Source: Chloroflexi bacterium OLB14
Lineage (GTDB): Bacteria; Chloroflexota; Anaerolineae; Anaerolineales; Villigracilaceae
Length of the DNA: 64,000 nucleotides
Assembly: GCA_001567105.1 (NCBI GenBank)
Contig: LMZR01000039.1
Location: 1 to 64,000 of the forward strand
Reading direction: 5' to 3'
Position 1 is the first letter of the stretch. Every line of letters starts with the position of its first letter. The translations under genes and the position numbers were made by a program. The notes under the pieces were generated by a model, which saw only the letters and a list, made by a program, of their open reading frames with translations, was not told the DNA's origin and did not search any database. This document shows positions 63,107 to 64,000 of this stretch, in pieces.

Positions 63107-63976
63107 TTAATTAATGATTTCGTTACAGCCCAAAGTTTTTTTTTGGGTTTCTTGATTGTAGGCATTTTTGTTTGCCTTAACAGCTACCTGAGGAGCATCC
63201 CAATATTTACCAGTTACATTTTGCAAATTAGGGTCGGCGGCTAACCACACATAAGTTTCAGCCATTTTTTCAGGTGTAAAAGAAAATTTACGTTTCATTT
63301 CATAAAGTTTCAACATCCATTTTGGTAAATGGTTAAGTCGTGAATTTGGAACGGCAACATTTCCCACGCGTACACAATTAACGGTAATATTGCTATTCTT
63401 CAATTGTTCGGCTAAATAAAACGTAAACATTACTTGAGCTTGTTTAGCATGATAGTATGCGTGTTGTAAAGAAAAATTCTTTTGCCCATTCAAATTATCA
63501 AATTCAATATCTAAAAATGGGTAAGTAATTAAACCTTTACTGGCAATTGTAATCACGCGGCTAGGTGCGCTGGCTTTTAACCTGTCTAACAGTAGTTGCG
63601 TCATTAAAAAAATATTGACATGGTTGGTAGCAAACACAGTTTCTACGCCATCACTTGTAAAAATAGGCTTTGTTTGACTACGATCAAAATTAGCAGCATT
63701 ATGAATCAAGACGTCTAGTCTTTGATGTTTTTCAAGAAAGGATTGAGCAAACTCTCGCACCGATTTTTGTTCCGACATATCAACTCGCATCAATTCGACT
63801 TTTGAGTTGCTAACTACACTTCGAATTTCTTCTAACACTTTAGAGCCACTTTCAAGATTTCGGCAAACCATAATTACGGTAGCACCTAGTTTTGCAAGTT
63901 GAAGGGTCGCCGCTTTTCCAATACCAGAATTTGCTCCTGTAATGATTATTGTTTTGTTTGTAAGGTCGTAATTCAT
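63107..63976 (-). CDS. SDR-family NAD(P)-dependent oxidoreductase
   Basis: This classical SDR of 289 residues has the cofactor motif TGANSGIGKAA, NAANF-type catalytic-region Asn (HNAANFD), Ser in TIASKGL, and YYHAKQAQ with the Tyr-x-x-x-Lys pair. It resembles retinol-dehydrogenase-like SDRs. The substrate is unknown. AAAGGAA precedes ATG. The last 24 bases of the window are its leader. Confidence 0.85.
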   Translation of the reverse strand: MNYDLTNKTIIITGANSGIGKAATLQLAKLGATVIMVCRNLESGSKVLEEIRSVVSNSKVELMRVDMSEQKSVREFAQSFLEKHQRLDVLIHNAANFDRSQTKPIFTSDGVETVFATNHVNIFLMTQLLLDRLKASAPSRVITIASKGLITYPFLDIEFDNLNGQKNFSLQHAYYHAKQAQVMFTFYLAEQLKNSNITVNCVRVGNVAVPNSRLNHLPKWMLKLYEMKRKFSFTPEKMAETYVWLAADPNLQNVTGKYWDAPQVAVKANKNAYNQETQKKTLGCNEIIN

Positions 63977-64000
63977 TTTATTCCTTTTGTTTTGTCCTTA

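Overview
This AT-rich window (roughly 40% GC by eye) most likely comes from a chloroflexotal bacterium of the Anaerolineae type, probably a metagenome-derived contig. The grounds are a large set of GAF/PAS sensor proteins, Thr/Pro-rich lipoproteins, two Tat-exported YkuD proteins in a row, a short IF-2, and many palindromic intergenic repeats. This is inference from gene content; there is no rRNA gene or marker search behind it. I see no rRNA, tRNA, CRISPR array or recognisable insertion-sequence transposase.

Layout. 0-5.6 kb (+): shikimate genes (an aroK-aroB fusion with an in-frame stop, then aroQ), a membrane acyltransferase-like protein, a carboxylesterase-type hydrolase, a metallo-beta-lactamase-fold hydrolase and a band-7/SPFH protein. 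5.8-21.8 kb (-): a signalling island with a GAF-GAF histidine kinase and its winged-helix regulator, a REC-REC-GAF kinase, an NMT1/THI5-like binding lipoprotein with no transporter partner, two membrane GAF proteins, a ~1,500-residue PAS/GAF kinase broken by TGA, a threonine synthase fused to a receiver domain, and a lone receiver protein. 21.9-24.1 kb (-): rny and recX. 24.6-30.1 kb (+): a glycosylation operon (membrane glycosyltransferase, methyltransferase, GT2, epimerase, DegT aminotransferase). 30.1-34.0 kb (-): ltrA, a DUF433/DUF5615 pair, an unknown membrane protein, and an SDR-type threonine dehydrogenase. 34.1-42.0 kb (+): a cell-envelope block with an amidase and four consecutive L,D-transpeptidases of different export type. 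43.0-50.8 kb (+): nusA-ylxR-infB-rbfA-nrnA-truB-ribF, with no rimP. 50.9-56 kb: a membrane protein behind a sigma-54-like promoter, a PIN/ribbon-helix-helix pair, a DUF4349 lipoprotein and an MntA/HepT pair. 56-64 kb (-): a class III cyclase, an AAC(6')-like acetyltransferase, ketopantoate reductase, a LolCDE/MacB-type ABC exporter and an SDR.

Three themes cross the window. First, at least fifteen genes or gene ends are broken by one-base indels, mostly one extra base in an A/T run, and two more by nonsense codons. Housekeeping genes are among them, so uncorrected read errors are the simplest explanation, and most are annotated here as one gene with the break stated. Second, at least nine genes have a TANNNT -10 hexamer 6-7 nt before the start codon and no Shine-Dalgarno, which predicts leaderless mRNAs; all three toxin-antitoxin-like pairs are of this kind. 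Third, several palindromic repeat families sit between genes, one of them inside a lipoprotein signal-peptide coding region with the frame kept open.
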